From Lawsonia intracellularis PHE/MN1-00 (GTDB taxonomy: Bacteria > Desulfobacterota > Desulfovibrionia > Desulfovibrionales > Desulfovibrionaceae): 64,000 nucleotides of DNA. The number at the start of each line of letters is the position of its first letter. Position 1 is the first letter of the stretch. Under the pieces are notes generated by a model, which saw nothing but the letters and a program-made list of their open reading frames with translations, was not told where the DNA came from and searched no databases. Both the position numbers and the translations under genes were made by a program. This document shows positions 1-10,304 of the stretch, in pieces. The stretch is from the NCBI RefSeq assembly GCF_000055945.1, contig NC_008011.1, positions 62,001 through 126,000 on the forward strand, given 5' to 3'.

Positions 1-689
1 AATAATCCTACGGTAATAAGAACATCATGGAGTAACCCAACAATAGCTCCAAGGGCAAAGTTAAGTTTTAATTTCCAACATAGTAGAATAGTAAGTATAA
101 GTGCAATAACTACCTTAGTCACCATAGAAAAGTCAAAAAGATTCATACAATACATTGCAGCAGCTAAAACTCCTGTTATGCCAGCTGCTATTATCCAACG
201 ATGTTCAAATCTTCCTGATATATAAATTGTAATAAGAAGGATAGCATAAAATATAGCTTCTAATGCTGAATTCCGTAAATCAGCACCAACTTTTGGCCCA
301 ACTACTTCCAGTCGTTGAATCGTAACTGGATTACTAGGAGAATATGTATGTAATATTGTACTTATATCAGATTTAATAGTCATACTGTTAAATTCAGAAG
401 ATGAAAATCTTACAAGATATGCTTTATTATCTTCTCCAAATTGTTGTATTGTAAGGCCTGGAAGGTTAAGTTTTGTCAGTGCTTCTTTTATATGTTCATC
501 TTCTATAGGTTGTGAAAATTGGAGTTGGACAGCTATACCTCCCGCAAAGTCTACACCATAACGTACTCCTCCATTTACAATAATGGTTCTGATTCCTATC
601 AAAATAAATATAATAGAAATAATATAGGCAAGATGCCGCTTTGCAACAAAATTAATATGTGTTTGTCTTTGAAAGAGTTCAATAGTCAT
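1..689 (-). CDS. secF: Protein translocase subunit SecF (C-terminal part outside window)
   Basis: SecF works with SecD in the inner membrane, using proton-motive force to pull exported proteins out of the SecYEG channel. Translating the minus strand from the ATG at 689 gives MTIELFQRQTHINF, then a first membrane segment and the SecF hallmark 'YGVDFAGGI'. A periplasmic P4-like domain and further membrane helices follow ('GAIVGLLHDVLITVGLF' at the edge). About 229 residues are visible and the 3' end lies before base 1. The start is only 8 bases after the secD stop, with GGAGTGGCT just upstream, so the two genes are co-transcribed and probably translationally coupled. Confidence 0.93.
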   Translation of the reverse strand, partial: MTIELFQRQTHINFVAKRHLAYIISIIFILIGIRTIIVNGGVRYGVDFAGGIAVQLQFSQPIEDEHIKEALTKLNLPGLTIQQFGEDNKAYLVRFSSSEFNSMTIKSDISTILHTYSPSNPVTIQRLEVVGPKVGADLRNSALEAIFYAILLITIYISGRFEHRWIIAAGITGVLAAAMYCMNLFDFSMVTKVVIALILTILLCWKLKLNFALGAIVGLLHDVLITVGL

Positions 690-697
690 AGCCACTC

Positions 698-2281
698 CTA
701 AACACTTAATGTTTTTTTCTTACTTTTGCGTAGCCATAACAAAAAGCAAGTATAAGAAACAAAAATAGCTGTAAACATAGAAGCAATAATACCTAAAGAT
801 AATGTTACTGCAAAACCTCTTACAGGGCCTGTTCCAAATTGGTATAAAATTGCTGCAGCAATAATTGTAGTTACATTTGAATCCATGATAGAAATACTAG
901 CACGATCAAATCCAGCTATAACTGCCTTTAATGGCATTAGTCCTTTTTTTAGTTCTTCACGGATACGTTCAAAAATAAGAACATTTGCATCAACTGACAT
1001 TCCTATTGTAAGTACAATACCAGCAATCCCTGGTAGGGTAAGTGTTGCTCCAAAAGCAGCTAATCCTGCTAATAAAAGTGTCATAGTAAAAAGCAGCATA
1101 ACATCTGCAAGTAAGCCAGAAAGACCATAATAAAGCGGCATAATAATAAGAACAGCAAATCCTCCTACAATAGCTGCTAACATCCCTTTTTCAATAGATT
1201 CTTCCCCGAGGGAAGGTCCAACACTTCTTTCTTCAAGAATAGTAACAGGTGCAGGGAGAGAGCCAGCTCGTAGAATAATAGATAAATCTTGAGCTTCAGC
1301 CATAGTAAAGTTTCCAGAAATACTTGCTTTTCCTCCAGATATACGTTCTTGAATAGTTGGGGCACTATATATTTTTCCATCTAAGACAATAGCCATACGC
1401 TTTTTTATATTTTCTGCTGTAATACGCTCAAACATTTTAGCACCTTGAGAATTAAATGAAAGTGCTACATAAGCTTTATTGTTTTTATCATCAAAGTTAG
1501 GGCGTGCATCTGAAATGTTTTCTCCTGTCATAACTGGTTCACGTTCGAGTGGGATAAGAATTTCTCTTGAAGTTCCGTCAGGGTAGAAAATGACTTGAGG
1601 AAATAAGCGTACTCCAGATGGAAGAGGTGTATTTTGTTGTAAGTCATCCCTTACAATATGAAAGGTTAAGTGGGCGGTTTGTCCTATAAGATGTATAGCA
1701 CGTGTAGAGTCTGTTAAACCAGGTAGTTGAATTTGAATACGAAAGTTGTCTTGTTTTCTTATATCAGGTTCTGAAACACCAAATTGGTCAATTCTGTTTC
1801 TTATAGTACGTATGGCTTGCTCAAGGGCCATGTTTTCAATAGAAATTTTAGCCTGTTGTGTGAAGTGAGCATAATATTTTAAACTACCATCAATAGTCGT
1901 AGGTTTTGAAAGAACAAGTTGAGGGTAACTTTTTACTATTAATTCTTCTAGGTCATTTTCTTGTTCTTTTCTAGGTAATAAAAATTCTAGTTGTCCATCA
2001 GGAGTTATTTTTGTCTTTAAGATAGTAAGACCATTTTTAGATGCAGTACTACGAAGATCTTGTCCTGTTAATACAAGAGCATTAGACACTGCAGTATTAA
2101 CATCAACACCTAGTGTAAGGTGTATTCCTCCTTTAAGATCAAGACCAAGGTTTATTTTAGTATCAGGTAGGTATTTACCTATAATAGAGTTATCAATAAA
2201 TGGGATACTTGGAAGAACATATATTATGCTTAATATTAAAATAAAGAGCGAGATAGTAATTCGCCAAGGAAGCGATTTCAT
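698..2281 (-). CDS. secD: Protein translocase subunit SecD
   Basis: The 527-residue protein matches normal SecD length. It has an N-terminal membrane segment (about residues 8-27), the conserved 'LGLDLKGGIHL' of the P1 domain, a long periplasmic region, and a C-terminal bundle of five helices. That bundle contains 'GMSVDANVLIFERIREE', the conserved transmembrane motif of the SecD/RND fold with its functional aspartate. It lies between yajC upstream and secF 8 bases downstream. With them it forms the SecDF-YajC complex that assists late steps of protein export and membrane protein release. No truncation or missing motif is visible. Confidence 0.96.
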   Translation of the reverse strand: MKSLPWRITISLFILILSIIYVLPSIPFIDNSIIGKYLPDTKINLGLDLKGGIHLTLGVDVNTAVSNALVLTGQDLRSTASKNGLTILKTKITPDGQLEFLLPRKEQENDLEELIVKSYPQLVLSKPTTIDGSLKYYAHFTQQAKISIENMALEQAIRTIRNRIDQFGVSEPDIRKQDNFRIQIQLPGLTDSTRAIHLIGQTAHLTFHIVRDDLQQNTPLPSGVRLFPQVIFYPDGTSREILIPLEREPVMTGENISDARPNFDDKNNKAYVALSFNSQGAKMFERITAENIKKRMAIVLDGKIYSAPTIQERISGGKASISGNFTMAEAQDLSIILRAGSLPAPVTILEERSVGPSLGEESIEKGMLAAIVGGFAVLIIMPLYYGLSGLLADVMLLFTMTLLLAGLAAFGATLTLPGIAGIVLTIGMSVDANVLIFERIREELKKGLMPLKAVIAGFDRASISIMDSNVTTIIAAAILYQFGTGPVRGFAVTLSLGIIASMFTAIFVSYTCFLLWLRKSKKKTLSV

Positions 2282-2431
2282 GGATTGTCCTCAAGTCAAA
2301 TATACCTAGTTATAGTTAACTATTGTATAGCTAATGTTTCTATTGACTTTTAATTCTATCATAGTGAATGTTATAAATGTAAGGTAATAAAATAACTAAC
2401 TACGTGTAGTTTAATTAAAGGCTATTATAGG

Positions 2432-2770
2432 TTATTTTTCTTCTTTAGTTAAAGAACCTTTTTGATCTACTAGTCCAACAACATATGCACGGTTAATTTG
2501 TACGGTTGTATGACCAAGATCTGTTGTAATAGTATCACCATCAATATCAACAATCCGTCCAATAAGTCCACCTGTAGATAATATATGATCCCCTTTTTTT
2601 AAGGCTTGTAGCATTGCCTTATGTTGTTTTGTACGTTTTTGTTGAGGACGGATAAGTAAAAAGTAAAAAATAGCTAACATTATAATAAGAGGAATAAACT
2701 GCATAAATACATTACTAGGTTCCCCTGAAGAAGGATCAGGAGTTCCAAAAGCATGAGCAATAGAAATCAT
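2432..2770 (-). CDS. yajC: Preprotein translocase subunit YajC
   Basis: A 112-residue single-span membrane protein of the YajC family. The helix is at about residues 25-43, followed directly by the family signature 'RPQQKRTKQHKAML', then a small cytoplasmic beta-rich domain ('GDHILSTGGLIGRIVDI'). YajC associates with SecDF and the translocon. The ATG at 2770 is preceded by AAAAGGAGATTTT, a strong ribosome binding site. secD follows after about 150 bases on the same strand, so the order is yajC-secD-secF as in most proteobacteria. Confidence 0.95.
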   Translation of the reverse strand: MISIAHAFGTPDPSSGEPSNVFMQFIPLIIMLAIFYFLLIRPQQKRTKQHKAMLQALKKGDHILSTGGLIGRIVDIDGDTITTDLGHTTVQINRAYVVGLVDQKGSLTKEEK

Positions 2771-3393
2771 AAAATCTCCTTTTTATATTAATAGCTTTAA
2801 ACACAGCTACTAGTCATGATACATAAAAATATAACTAAGACCATCTATGTATAGATTTAAGTTAAGATTGGCAAGAGGAGGTAGGAAAAAGTTTTATTTT
2901 TTGATGTATATCCAACTTTATATTGAGTTTTATACTAATCTAATAGTAACCTTTAGAAATTGTTAGCTAGTGTATCTGTTAAAAAAAAATTGGATATTTA
3001 AATTATAATAAATACTCAATGAGCTTTTAGTATTACTCTCTTAGTTAAGGGGGATGTGAAAAACCAATATATAAGTAAGGTTAGATTTTATTTAAAGAAG
3101 ATAATATTAGATAATAGTCAAGTTTAGTTAATTTTTTATTACTATATTTAGTAAATATAGCTAGAGATAAAATATATTTTAGTAAATATATCAGCTAGTT
3201 GCCTAATAATGCTCTTTAATTATAGTGTATTTTTATATAAAGTAGAATTTTGTTAGCACCTAATTGTAGGTAGTTTTTATAATACAGTTATGGGTAATGT
3301 TAAGTTATATATAGACATTTTTTAAGAATATATCTATTTTGTATTTACAAAAATGGTTATAGTGATAAATTTTAATGAACTTACTATAACCTC
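2771..3393. other. Long AT-rich gap upstream of yajC and the 90-aa gene
   Basis: About 620 bases between divergently transcribed genes. I found no open frame with a credible ribosome binding site on either strand. The sequence is strongly AT-rich with short direct words such as TAGTTA and AAATATA. It should contain the yajC promoter (minus strand), but I could not pick a convincing -35/-10 pair for it. Confidence 0.5.
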
Positions 3394-3421
3394 TTGACAG
3401 TCAGTTGTATTTCACAATACT
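3394..3421 (+). promoter_or_regulatory. Sigma-70-type promoter with overlapping palindrome
   Basis: A perfect -35 hexamer TTGACA (3394-3399) is followed after 16 bases by AATACT (3416-3421), about 55 bases before the start codon at 3477. The -10 overlaps an interrupted palindrome, GTATT-TCAC-AATAC (3407-3420), which could be an operator. The consensus match is direct; the operator role is inference. Confidence 0.55.
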
Positions 3422-3476
3422 TGCGGAATACAAGTTGATTACTTGTTGTAAAAAAGACTTATTTTGAGGAATAAAC

Positions 3477-3749
3477 ATGAAAGCCGAAACAGGCGTAATA
3501 AAAATTATAGGCGATGTAACCCCTTACTCTGGAGCAGGAGATAGTCGAGTAAGTATTCTTAGTGAAGATAAAGAGTATCGGATAGCTCCTCGTGGAGCAG
3601 GTATTGATCTTATAGATCATATGAGTGCTTCTGTTGAAGTAGAAGGTATTGTTTCAGAAGATCAGGATGGAGCATATTGTATTCATGTACGTTCTTATCG
3701 TTTGCTAGATGCATTTGATGCTGAAGACTGGTATGATGATAATGAGTAG
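3477..3749 (+). CDS. Small acidic hypothetical protein
   Basis: A 90-residue soluble protein with no signal peptide or membrane segment. It looks like a compact beta-rich domain ('SILSEDKEYRIAPRGAGIDL') with a very acidic tail (DAFDAEDWYDDNE). GAGGAATAAAC sits just before the ATG and a good promoter lies 55-80 bases upstream, so it is very probably expressed as a single-gene unit. I do not recognise the family and assign no function. Confidence 0.75.
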   Translation: MKAETGVIKIIGDVTPYSGAGDSRVSILSEDKEYRIAPRGAGIDLIDHMSASVEVEGIVSEDQDGAYCIHVRSYRLLDAFDAEDWYDDNE

Positions 3750-3815
3750 TTATAATATATAATATATATTAACACTGGGAAAATGAAATAGGTTATGTAA
3801 AAGTATTAAATAAAA

Positions 3816-6800
3816 TTAGGGAAGAAGTAACTTCAGTGGAGCTGAAAAAATATCTTGTATTAATCCTATAGTATCTCTCCCAAGAGAACCTATAGTACTA
3901 AGAATTAACTTGGCCGCATTAATTGTTCTTTTTGGGTTATCTATACTTCCTGTATATTTTATGGGGATAGCTATAGGAAATCCTTCCATATCTATAGTGA
4001 TGAGGTAGTCAAGATTCCATTCAGGAAGATCAATTTTTCCACTCCCTGTTATTACCATTCCAGGCCCTGTTATTGCAAAATTATTATTTGTAATAATACC
4101 ATTTATAATATTTCCTGTTGCACCAATGTTACTAAAATTTTGTTGAGTAGTAGTGGTGTTTCTTTTGAAATAGCCATTCTGGATAAAAATACGCCATTTC
4201 CCTTGAAGATTTTTAAGGAAATCTATAGATGATTTTGCTATTGACTGTATATTAATAACAAATGTACCAAGGCCTGAAATAAGATATTCTTGTTGACGTT
4301 TTTTACTTAGTTTAATCATATCCACACCTTTTGAAATATAATGAAAATCTATCTGTGCACTATTGCCATTAGTTGAAAGAGGGCAAGCCTTAAAGCTTGC
4401 TTCTGTTTTTCCATCACATAGTGATGCTGTAATTGGAGTGATAGATAATGTTCCTTGATTAAGACTAATGGGTACTACTACATTAGTATATGGAACTTTT
4501 CTATAGATAAGCTCAGCTAGAGTCAGTGTAGATTGAATATTTACTTTATTCAGCAATTCTATCGGCCAGAGTTCCTGTGATTTTTTCAGTTTATTTTGGT
4601 TAATTGATAGTAAATATTTATCTAAGTTTAATGAACTTAGTTGGATATCTCCTGTCCAACTTGGAGGGTTTGTCTGTAATCCATTGAGAGAAAATTTAAT
4701 CAGTGTATTATCTAATATTCCCTGTATATTTGTAAGGCGAATTGTTGCAGGAGAAATAAAGATATCTCCTTGCAATTTACAATATTGCAACATAGTTGGA
4801 GAAATATTTTTTGGTTCATAACCAAGTTTACTTAATAAATTTCTAAGATTTTGTGTCATGACAGTGAGAGAACCCTCCCATTGTCTTGTGTTACTTGTAC
4901 TAGAACTAGTTTTGATTGTTCCAGATAGGGCTGTTTTAGGATGTATTTCACCTTGAAAATTAGAGAAGCTAAGAAAACTATTATCTATGTCAAAAGATAT
5001 TCCTCCATAAGCCACAGCTTGTACGCCAGATACAGAACATACAACTTTTGATGGTATGTTTTCTGCTTTAATAGAAAGCCAGTCAGTGGTTGAAAATTGT
5101 ATTAACCCATCCATTGTAATTGAGCCATTCCATCTTGCTGATGATATCTCTGCACTCCACTTCCCTTTATATGGAATTGTAGAGGATTTATTTCCCTTTG
5201 ATGGTTGACCAATACTGTCACATGTTAGATGAAGCATAGAAAAAGGAATAGCTTCAGACGCTGTTTTTTTTACTAATCCATCAGTTACATATAAATCAAT
5301 TGTACCTTTTAGACTTGAAAGAAATGATGCTAAAGTATCACCATGTCCATTAACACGACTTGTGCCAGAAGCTTTACCTTTTAGTTCATATTCTTTTGTA
5401 ATAATATTTGTTATATCAGACAGTTGAATATTTTCTATAGCTAATTGTATTGTGTGCCTATTAGATAGTAAAAGTGAGGAAGATAAACTGCCATCATAAA
5501 AATTTTTACAGTTAGTATGAATCTGAGTACCCTGAGGTTTAGGTTGTATGTTACATATAAACTGATATCCATCAAATTTCCAACATGTTACATGATCAGC
5601 CTGAATAGTAATGTCATAGTTGATTGTTTTTTTTATATTATTATTATTATTATTATTATGGAGATTACTTAAGATAGTTAAAAACGTTTCTTTAGGATAG
5701 GATAGTTGTGAAGATTTTTTACCCTTTAGTTCTGGAAGAAGTGTATTAAGGTTGAACTGTTTTGTGGCAAGGGATAATGTAATCGTTGGGGATAAAAAAT
5801 TATTGACAGTTCCATTCCCTTGAAATGTAGTATCTAAAGAATGAATGATTATTTTTTGGGCATTAACTTGTTGAGGAGATAATGTAAATTTTATTTCTCC
5901 AGATAATTGATTAAGAGCATGTTGAATACCATTTGGTAGTTGCCTTGCAAAAGTAAACCAATAGGGAAAACTAAAATTTTTTACATCCATTGTTCCATCA
6001 AAAAAGAGATTTGATAGTGTATCATAATTTTTTATTGTTCCATGAAGATCTATATGAGTTTTATCAAAAAGTAGTTTTGAGTTTTTTATCAGCAGTGGAG
6101 GAAAGTGTGTCATGTCCTCAGAAGATGTTGTTGTAAACGGAACAGATAATAGTATAGGAATGGATGTATTACCATTAGGGAGTGTTCCTTCAATATGTAA
6201 CTGCCCATGCATTGTAAGTTTATCAGAGTTATCTTTTTCTAGTTTTGTCGTGAAGTCGAATGTAATGTTATTAGCTGTATTGGTTGTAGGTATAGCCCCT
6301 GAAACCTTAAATGTAGTTTTTTTAGTATTTGTAAATAAATCGTATAAAGGAGAAGTATCATGAAGTAATGCTGTATTTATTTTATACGGCATATCCTCTA
6401 TGTGGAGCTGTACTTTTTCAATACTTTTTTGTGCAGTGCTAGAATTATTACTTACAGTATTCATTATTTCCCAGATTATTTCATCTGCAGTGAGCTTTAA
6501 TGAGCTTGTAAGTGTCTTAGAAACACCAATTTTACCATTAATACCTATTATCTTAAAACAATAGTCATTATTTTGAAAGGTAATACTACCATTTTCAATA
6601 AAAAGTTTACTATCTGTAATTAATTGGAGAAGATGCGAAACTTGTTTTGGTATAGCATATCCTGTGGTTTTACTATTTTTTTTTTGTTCATTTTGAAGAA
6701 TAATGGAGGCTATTGGTTGGATTACCTCAATAGAATATATAGAAATGTTTCCTGATAATATGTTGGTGATTTTTGGAGTAATCAAGCATTCTTTAATATG

Positions 6801-7043
6801 AATTGTATCACCTTTTTGTGTTTGAAGTATAACATTTGTTAAGTAAAGCTTAGGAAAAGGTACAATATGAAACCCAATAGAATTAGCAGAAATAGAAGTA
6901 TCCTTTAATTGTTTTGAAATAGTAGAAAGTATTTTATTTGTAATATATTGTGGATGTTGTTTGATAAAGTAGAATGTAATACCAAAAAATACTATAATTC
7001 CTAATAGAAAGAGAGTAACTATACTAATGAGAAAAGATCTCAT
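3816..7043 (-). CDS. AsmA-family large envelope protein
   Basis: A 1075-residue protein with one N-terminal membrane anchor (about residues 5-27). A very long, beta-rich periplasmic region follows, with the repeated short strands typical of AsmA/TamB/YhdP proteins. The C-terminal part has the AsmA-like pattern 'GSGKIDLPEWNLDY' then 'IPIKYTGSIDNP'. Members are thought to act as bridge-like proteins in lipid or outer-membrane protein traffic between the two membranes; that role here is by family. A run of seven Asn near residue 465 is encoded by an ATT/AAT microsatellite (5637-5657). It lies 51 bases downstream of the helicase gene on the same strand, so co-transcription is possible. Confidence 0.85.
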   Translation of the reverse strand: MRSFLISIVTLFLLGIIVFFGITFYFIKQHPQYITNKILSTISKQLKDTSISANSIGFHIVPFPKLYLTNVILQTQKGDTIHIKECLITPKITNILSGNISIYSIEVIQPIASIILQNEQKKNSKTTGYAIPKQVSHLLQLITDSKLFIENGSITFQNNDYCFKIIGINGKIGVSKTLTSSLKLTADEIIWEIMNTVSNNSSTAQKSIEKVQLHIEDMPYKINTALLHDTSPLYDLFTNTKKTTFKVSGAIPTTNTANNITFDFTTKLEKDNSDKLTMHGQLHIEGTLPNGNTSIPILLSVPFTTTSSEDMTHFPPLLIKNSKLLFDKTHIDLHGTIKNYDTLSNLFFDGTMDVKNFSFPYWFTFARQLPNGIQHALNQLSGEIKFTLSPQQVNAQKIIIHSLDTTFQGNGTVNNFLSPTITLSLATKQFNLNTLLPELKGKKSSQLSYPKETFLTILSNLHNNNNNNNIKKTINYDITIQADHVTCWKFDGYQFICNIQPKPQGTQIHTNCKNFYDGSLSSSLLLSNRHTIQLAIENIQLSDITNIITKEYELKGKASGTSRVNGHGDTLASFLSSLKGTIDLYVTDGLVKKTASEAIPFSMLHLTCDSIGQPSKGNKSSTIPYKGKWSAEISSARWNGSITMDGLIQFSTTDWLSIKAENIPSKVVCSVSGVQAVAYGGISFDIDNSFLSFSNFQGEIHPKTALSGTIKTSSSTSNTRQWEGSLTVMTQNLRNLLSKLGYEPKNISPTMLQYCKLQGDIFISPATIRLTNIQGILDNTLIKFSLNGLQTNPPSWTGDIQLSSLNLDKYLLSINQNKLKKSQELWPIELLNKVNIQSTLTLAELIYRKVPYTNVVVPISLNQGTLSITPITASLCDGKTEASFKACPLSTNGNSAQIDFHYISKGVDMIKLSKKRQQEYLISGLGTFVINIQSIAKSSIDFLKNLQGKWRIFIQNGYFKRNTTTTQQNFSNIGATGNIINGIITNNNFAITGPGMVITGSGKIDLPEWNLDYLITIDMEGFPIAIPIKYTGSIDNPKRTINAAKLILSTIGSLGRDTIGLIQDIFSAPLKLLLP
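5637..5657. repeat. (ATT)7 microsatellite inside the AsmA-family gene
   Basis: Seven perfect ATT units on the plus strand, read as seven AAT (Asn) codons in the minus-strand gene. Unit changes would keep the frame and only vary the length of the Asn run. Confidence 0.95.
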
Positions 7044-7094
7044 AGTTGATACTCCAATAAAAATATAAAGATTATATTAGGTATAGAATAAAGC

Positions 7095-10000
7095 TTATTC
7101 AATGGTATGTATTCGTTTTAAGTCTAAATAAATAATGTAACCTTTTACAGGTAATGATGTTGTTTCTTTTATGATATCCAAATATTTCTGTAATTGTTGT
7201 ATATGCTGTAGGGATGTTTCTCCTGTTTTATATTCAATAACAGAATATTCTTTACCATTATTAACCAGAAGATCAACACGATAAATATTGTTATTTTTAT
7301 CAAGAAGTGTTTGTTCTGCAAGTCCAAATTGTATCCAATACCTTGTTTTTGGTAGAGAAGTATACCATTGAAGAATAGATAGCACGTCTTTTACAATAAT
7401 ATTATATTGTGAGGATGGTAAAGGGAGTGGAAATCGTTTTATAGCATAATCTATAGCAAGGGAGATATCTATATTTGGATTTTTTGATATGCATAAATAT
7501 TGTAAACAGTGATGTATAAAAGTTCCTCTTCTTTTGCTCGTAATACCTAGTTCATTCACTGGATTACGAAAAATACGTAATTGAGGTAACCAGTGCATAG
7601 GTCTCCAACTAGATGTACTTTCATCTTTTGTTTCAAGATATATGTATGGTATTTCTGTACTGTTTTTATTAGAAGATAACATTGCTGTATGATTAGAAGT
7701 ATATGTTTTTTCACCTAGTTGATAGATATTATTATCCCAGCTGAGATAGTCTAGTATGGGGTTAATGGCTTCAGCAAATGATATTTTTTTAGACTTAGTT
7801 GATGTAATGAGTGCATATAATTCTTCTTCAGCTCTTGTCCATGCAACATATAAGAGGTTTAATGATTCACAAACATTTTTTAGTAAACTGCTATAATATT
7901 CTTTTGGCATGGCTGGTGATTGTTTTACAATAATATTAAAACCATCAACACATGTTTGAATAAGTGAATCGTTAGGTTTAAGAGGAAAATCATGCCATGG
8001 AATAATGACTATAGGAAATTGTAGTCCTTTAGATTTATGGATTGTCATGATTCTTACGGCAGCTATATTTTCTGGCATTGGTGTTTTTTCTTTATGACCG
8101 TGCTGTTTCCAGTACTCTAAAAAATTTGATATAGAATCATATCCTTTTGTACTTGCTATATAGATAATTTCAAGAAATCTTCTAATAAAAGACATTTCTT
8201 TTGGAAATCGTTTTTTTATTTTAAGCCGGTCAATAGATTCTTGTATTGCATCATAAGCAGAAAGTAATCCAGAATCGTCATAAAAAGGAAGAATCCAATG
8301 TTCCCATGCATCTGGAAAGTCAGCTTTGAAAGCAAGGTATAAGGGTTGTGAGCGATTTCTAATACATATCCATTCATCTAATTTTTGTTGTGGGATATTA
8401 AGAAGAGGTTGAACAAGATTTCCTCCATTTATTATTCTCCAAAAGGCAAGATCATTTTGAGGTGAATCTAAAAACTCTAATATAGCAATAAACTGAAGGA
8501 TAATTGGATGCTCTATAAGTAAAAAGCTATTTTCTGTCACTACAGGAATGTTTTTTTCCATCAGCCAGTTGGCTACTTGCATAGCCCTTTTATTAGATCT
8601 AACAAGAATAGCAATATCCCCCAAAGAGCGACGTGTTTGAATATCATGAATGATATTTATTAATCTATCATGAACAACAGTGTCAGGATCACTTTCTTCA
8701 TCATTTAGTATACGCTGAATATATACATATCCTTCTTTTTTGTTTGGAGCTATGGATTGTTCAGCATCTGCAAAAGACTGAGTTACTAGAGGTACTTGCT
8801 CTGAGAGAATAGTATTTTTTATTGTTGGTGCAATTTCATTAGGGAGTATCTTAGAGAAAATAGATTGAACTATATTGTGATCAGATAATTTAGTAAAAAG
8901 AGTATTATTTGTATTAACAATATGATATGCGCTTCTCCAGTTTATAGGTAAGCTCTCTTTTTGAACATAAGATGCTATAGATTGTAGCTCTGGATCGGAT
9001 AGGACTTTTTCAAAGAGTGTTGTATCACCACCTCTCCAACCATAAATTGCCTGTTTAACATCTCCAACCCATGTTAATGATCCTCCATAGGAAAGAGCTT
9101 CAACAACAAAAGGTTGAATAACAGCCCATTGTTCATGGCTTGTATCTTGAAATTCATCAATAAGAATGTGTTGAAGATTTGTCCCAAGTTTACAGAATAT
9201 TTCTGATATACCATAATGTCCTGAGACTGCTTGTTGTGCCAATGAAGGAATAAGTTCAGCAAGGATAATACGTTGTTTACAAAAAAATTCTGGTAGTAGG
9301 TTATATAATTCTTTAGCTAATTTAACATAAGGTATAGTTTTTTGAGAGTTTTTTAATAATACTCCTGTTGTATCAAGATATGTAATTAGTGATTGAAGGG
9401 TATTATAAAGTGAAATAGTATGATGACTAGGGGTATTTTTTGAAGATTTGAGTATACAGTCAGTTAGGTTTGGTTTACGTAACATTGTAGATTTTGGTGG
9501 AATTGTATGTTGTGTTCCTATCTGACAAGCTTCAAGAGCTTTTTTAAAATTTGAATGAATGGAAAGTTGTTCGTTTTTGATGCAAGATGCAAGTTCTGTT
9601 GCTATTTTTTTTACTGATTGAATTTTTATTGTAAGATGTGCTGTAATTTCTTGAGGTGAAGTTATTTCTTGTTCACCATTTATAAGTAGAGGTAGTATTG
9701 AAAGAACTTTTTCTCTTAGAGTAGATCCAATCATAAAATTGTTATGTTTAGTATGAAATAATATATCACTACAGGCTTCTTTTAGTATAATATAAAGTCT
9801 TTCGTTATGTTGTGTTTTTTTAAGGATAGAGTCTAATAGTGGTGTTAGTGCTTCTTCTGTAGAAAAAATAGGTTGAAAATCAGGTGGGAGATGAAGTTCT
9901 AATGCAGTACTATGCACAATAGTATGAAGTAAACTATCAATTGTACATATGTTGAGTTCACTATAATTGCGTAGAAAAATATTAATCCAATGTGCTGCTT

Positions 10001-10304
10001 GTGTACTAGTTAAGCCTGGTATTGGTTGAGTATTGAGTGCTGCTTGCTTTAATCGAGTTATAATACGCTGTTGCATTTCTGCAGCAGCTCTATTGGTAAA
10101 GGTAATGGCAAGAATACTTGTCCATGAATGTTCATACTTGTTATAAGAAGAGTTTGTGTTATTGTCATTTATACTTTTATTTAGAAGACTAAGAAAACTA
10201 TATGTGAGTTCATATGTTTTCCCAGATCCAGCTGAGGCACGAATTTGACGAAGAAGAGGAAAGTATTCTTCATATGATGACTTTTGTATGTTCATTTTCT
10301 TCAT
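7095..10304 (-). CDS. UvrD/RecB-type helicase-nuclease (AddA-like)
   Basis: A superfamily 1A helicase with a C-terminal nuclease, resembling AddA/RecB recombination enzymes. Visible motifs in order: Walker A 'RASAGSGKT', Walker B 'HILIDEFQDTSHEQW', 'WVGDVKQAIYGWRGGD', 'INWRSA', 'RIMTIHKSKGLQFP' and 'LLYVAWTRAEEELYAL'. Near the C-terminus are 'YRVDLLV' and 'VIEYKTG' with a following Gln-rich helix, which is a PD-(D/E)XK nuclease core. I place the start at 10304 (MKKMNIQKSS) or 10295; the frame is open to 10364, but that would extend the overlap with pfk from 35 to 95 bases. No AddB-like partner is adjacent. Confidence 0.88.
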   Translation of the reverse strand: MKKMNIQKSSYEEYFPLLRQIRASAGSGKTYELTYSFLSLLNKSINDNNTNSSYNKYEHSWTSILAITFTNRAAAEMQQRIITRLKQAALNTQPIPGLTSTQAAHWINIFLRNYSELNICTIDSLLHTIVHSTALELHLPPDFQPIFSTEEALTPLLDSILKKTQHNERLYIILKEACSDILFHTKHNNFMIGSTLREKVLSILPLLINGEQEITSPQEITAHLTIKIQSVKKIATELASCIKNEQLSIHSNFKKALEACQIGTQHTIPPKSTMLRKPNLTDCILKSSKNTPSHHTISLYNTLQSLITYLDTTGVLLKNSQKTIPYVKLAKELYNLLPEFFCKQRIILAELIPSLAQQAVSGHYGISEIFCKLGTNLQHILIDEFQDTSHEQWAVIQPFVVEALSYGGSLTWVGDVKQAIYGWRGGDTTLFEKVLSDPELQSIASYVQKESLPINWRSAYHIVNTNNTLFTKLSDHNIVQSIFSKILPNEIAPTIKNTILSEQVPLVTQSFADAEQSIAPNKKEGYVYIQRILNDEESDPDTVVHDRLINIIHDIQTRRSLGDIAILVRSNKRAMQVANWLMEKNIPVVTENSFLLIEHPIILQFIAILEFLDSPQNDLAFWRIINGGNLVQPLLNIPQQKLDEWICIRNRSQPLYLAFKADFPDAWEHWILPFYDDSGLLSAYDAIQESIDRLKIKKRFPKEMSFIRRFLEIIYIASTKGYDSISNFLEYWKQHGHKEKTPMPENIAAVRIMTIHKSKGLQFPIVIIPWHDFPLKPNDSLIQTCVDGFNIIVKQSPAMPKEYYSSLLKNVCESLNLLYVAWTRAEEELYALITSTKSKKISFAEAINPILDYLSWDNNIYQLGEKTYTSNHTAMLSSNKNSTEIPYIYLETKDESTSSWRPMHWLPQLRIFRNPVNELGITSKRRGTFIHHCLQYLCISKNPNIDISLAIDYAIKRFPLPLPSSQYNIIVKDVLSILQWYTSLPKTRYWIQFGLAEQTLLDKNNNIYRVDLLVNNGKEYSVIEYKTGETSLQHIQQLQKYLDIIKETTSLPVKGYIIYLDLKRIHTIE

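Noticed and set aside
885-1130. Plus-strand frames opposite secD and similar antisense frames across the window
   Set aside because: They mirror well-supported genes on the other strand and have no independent start signals.
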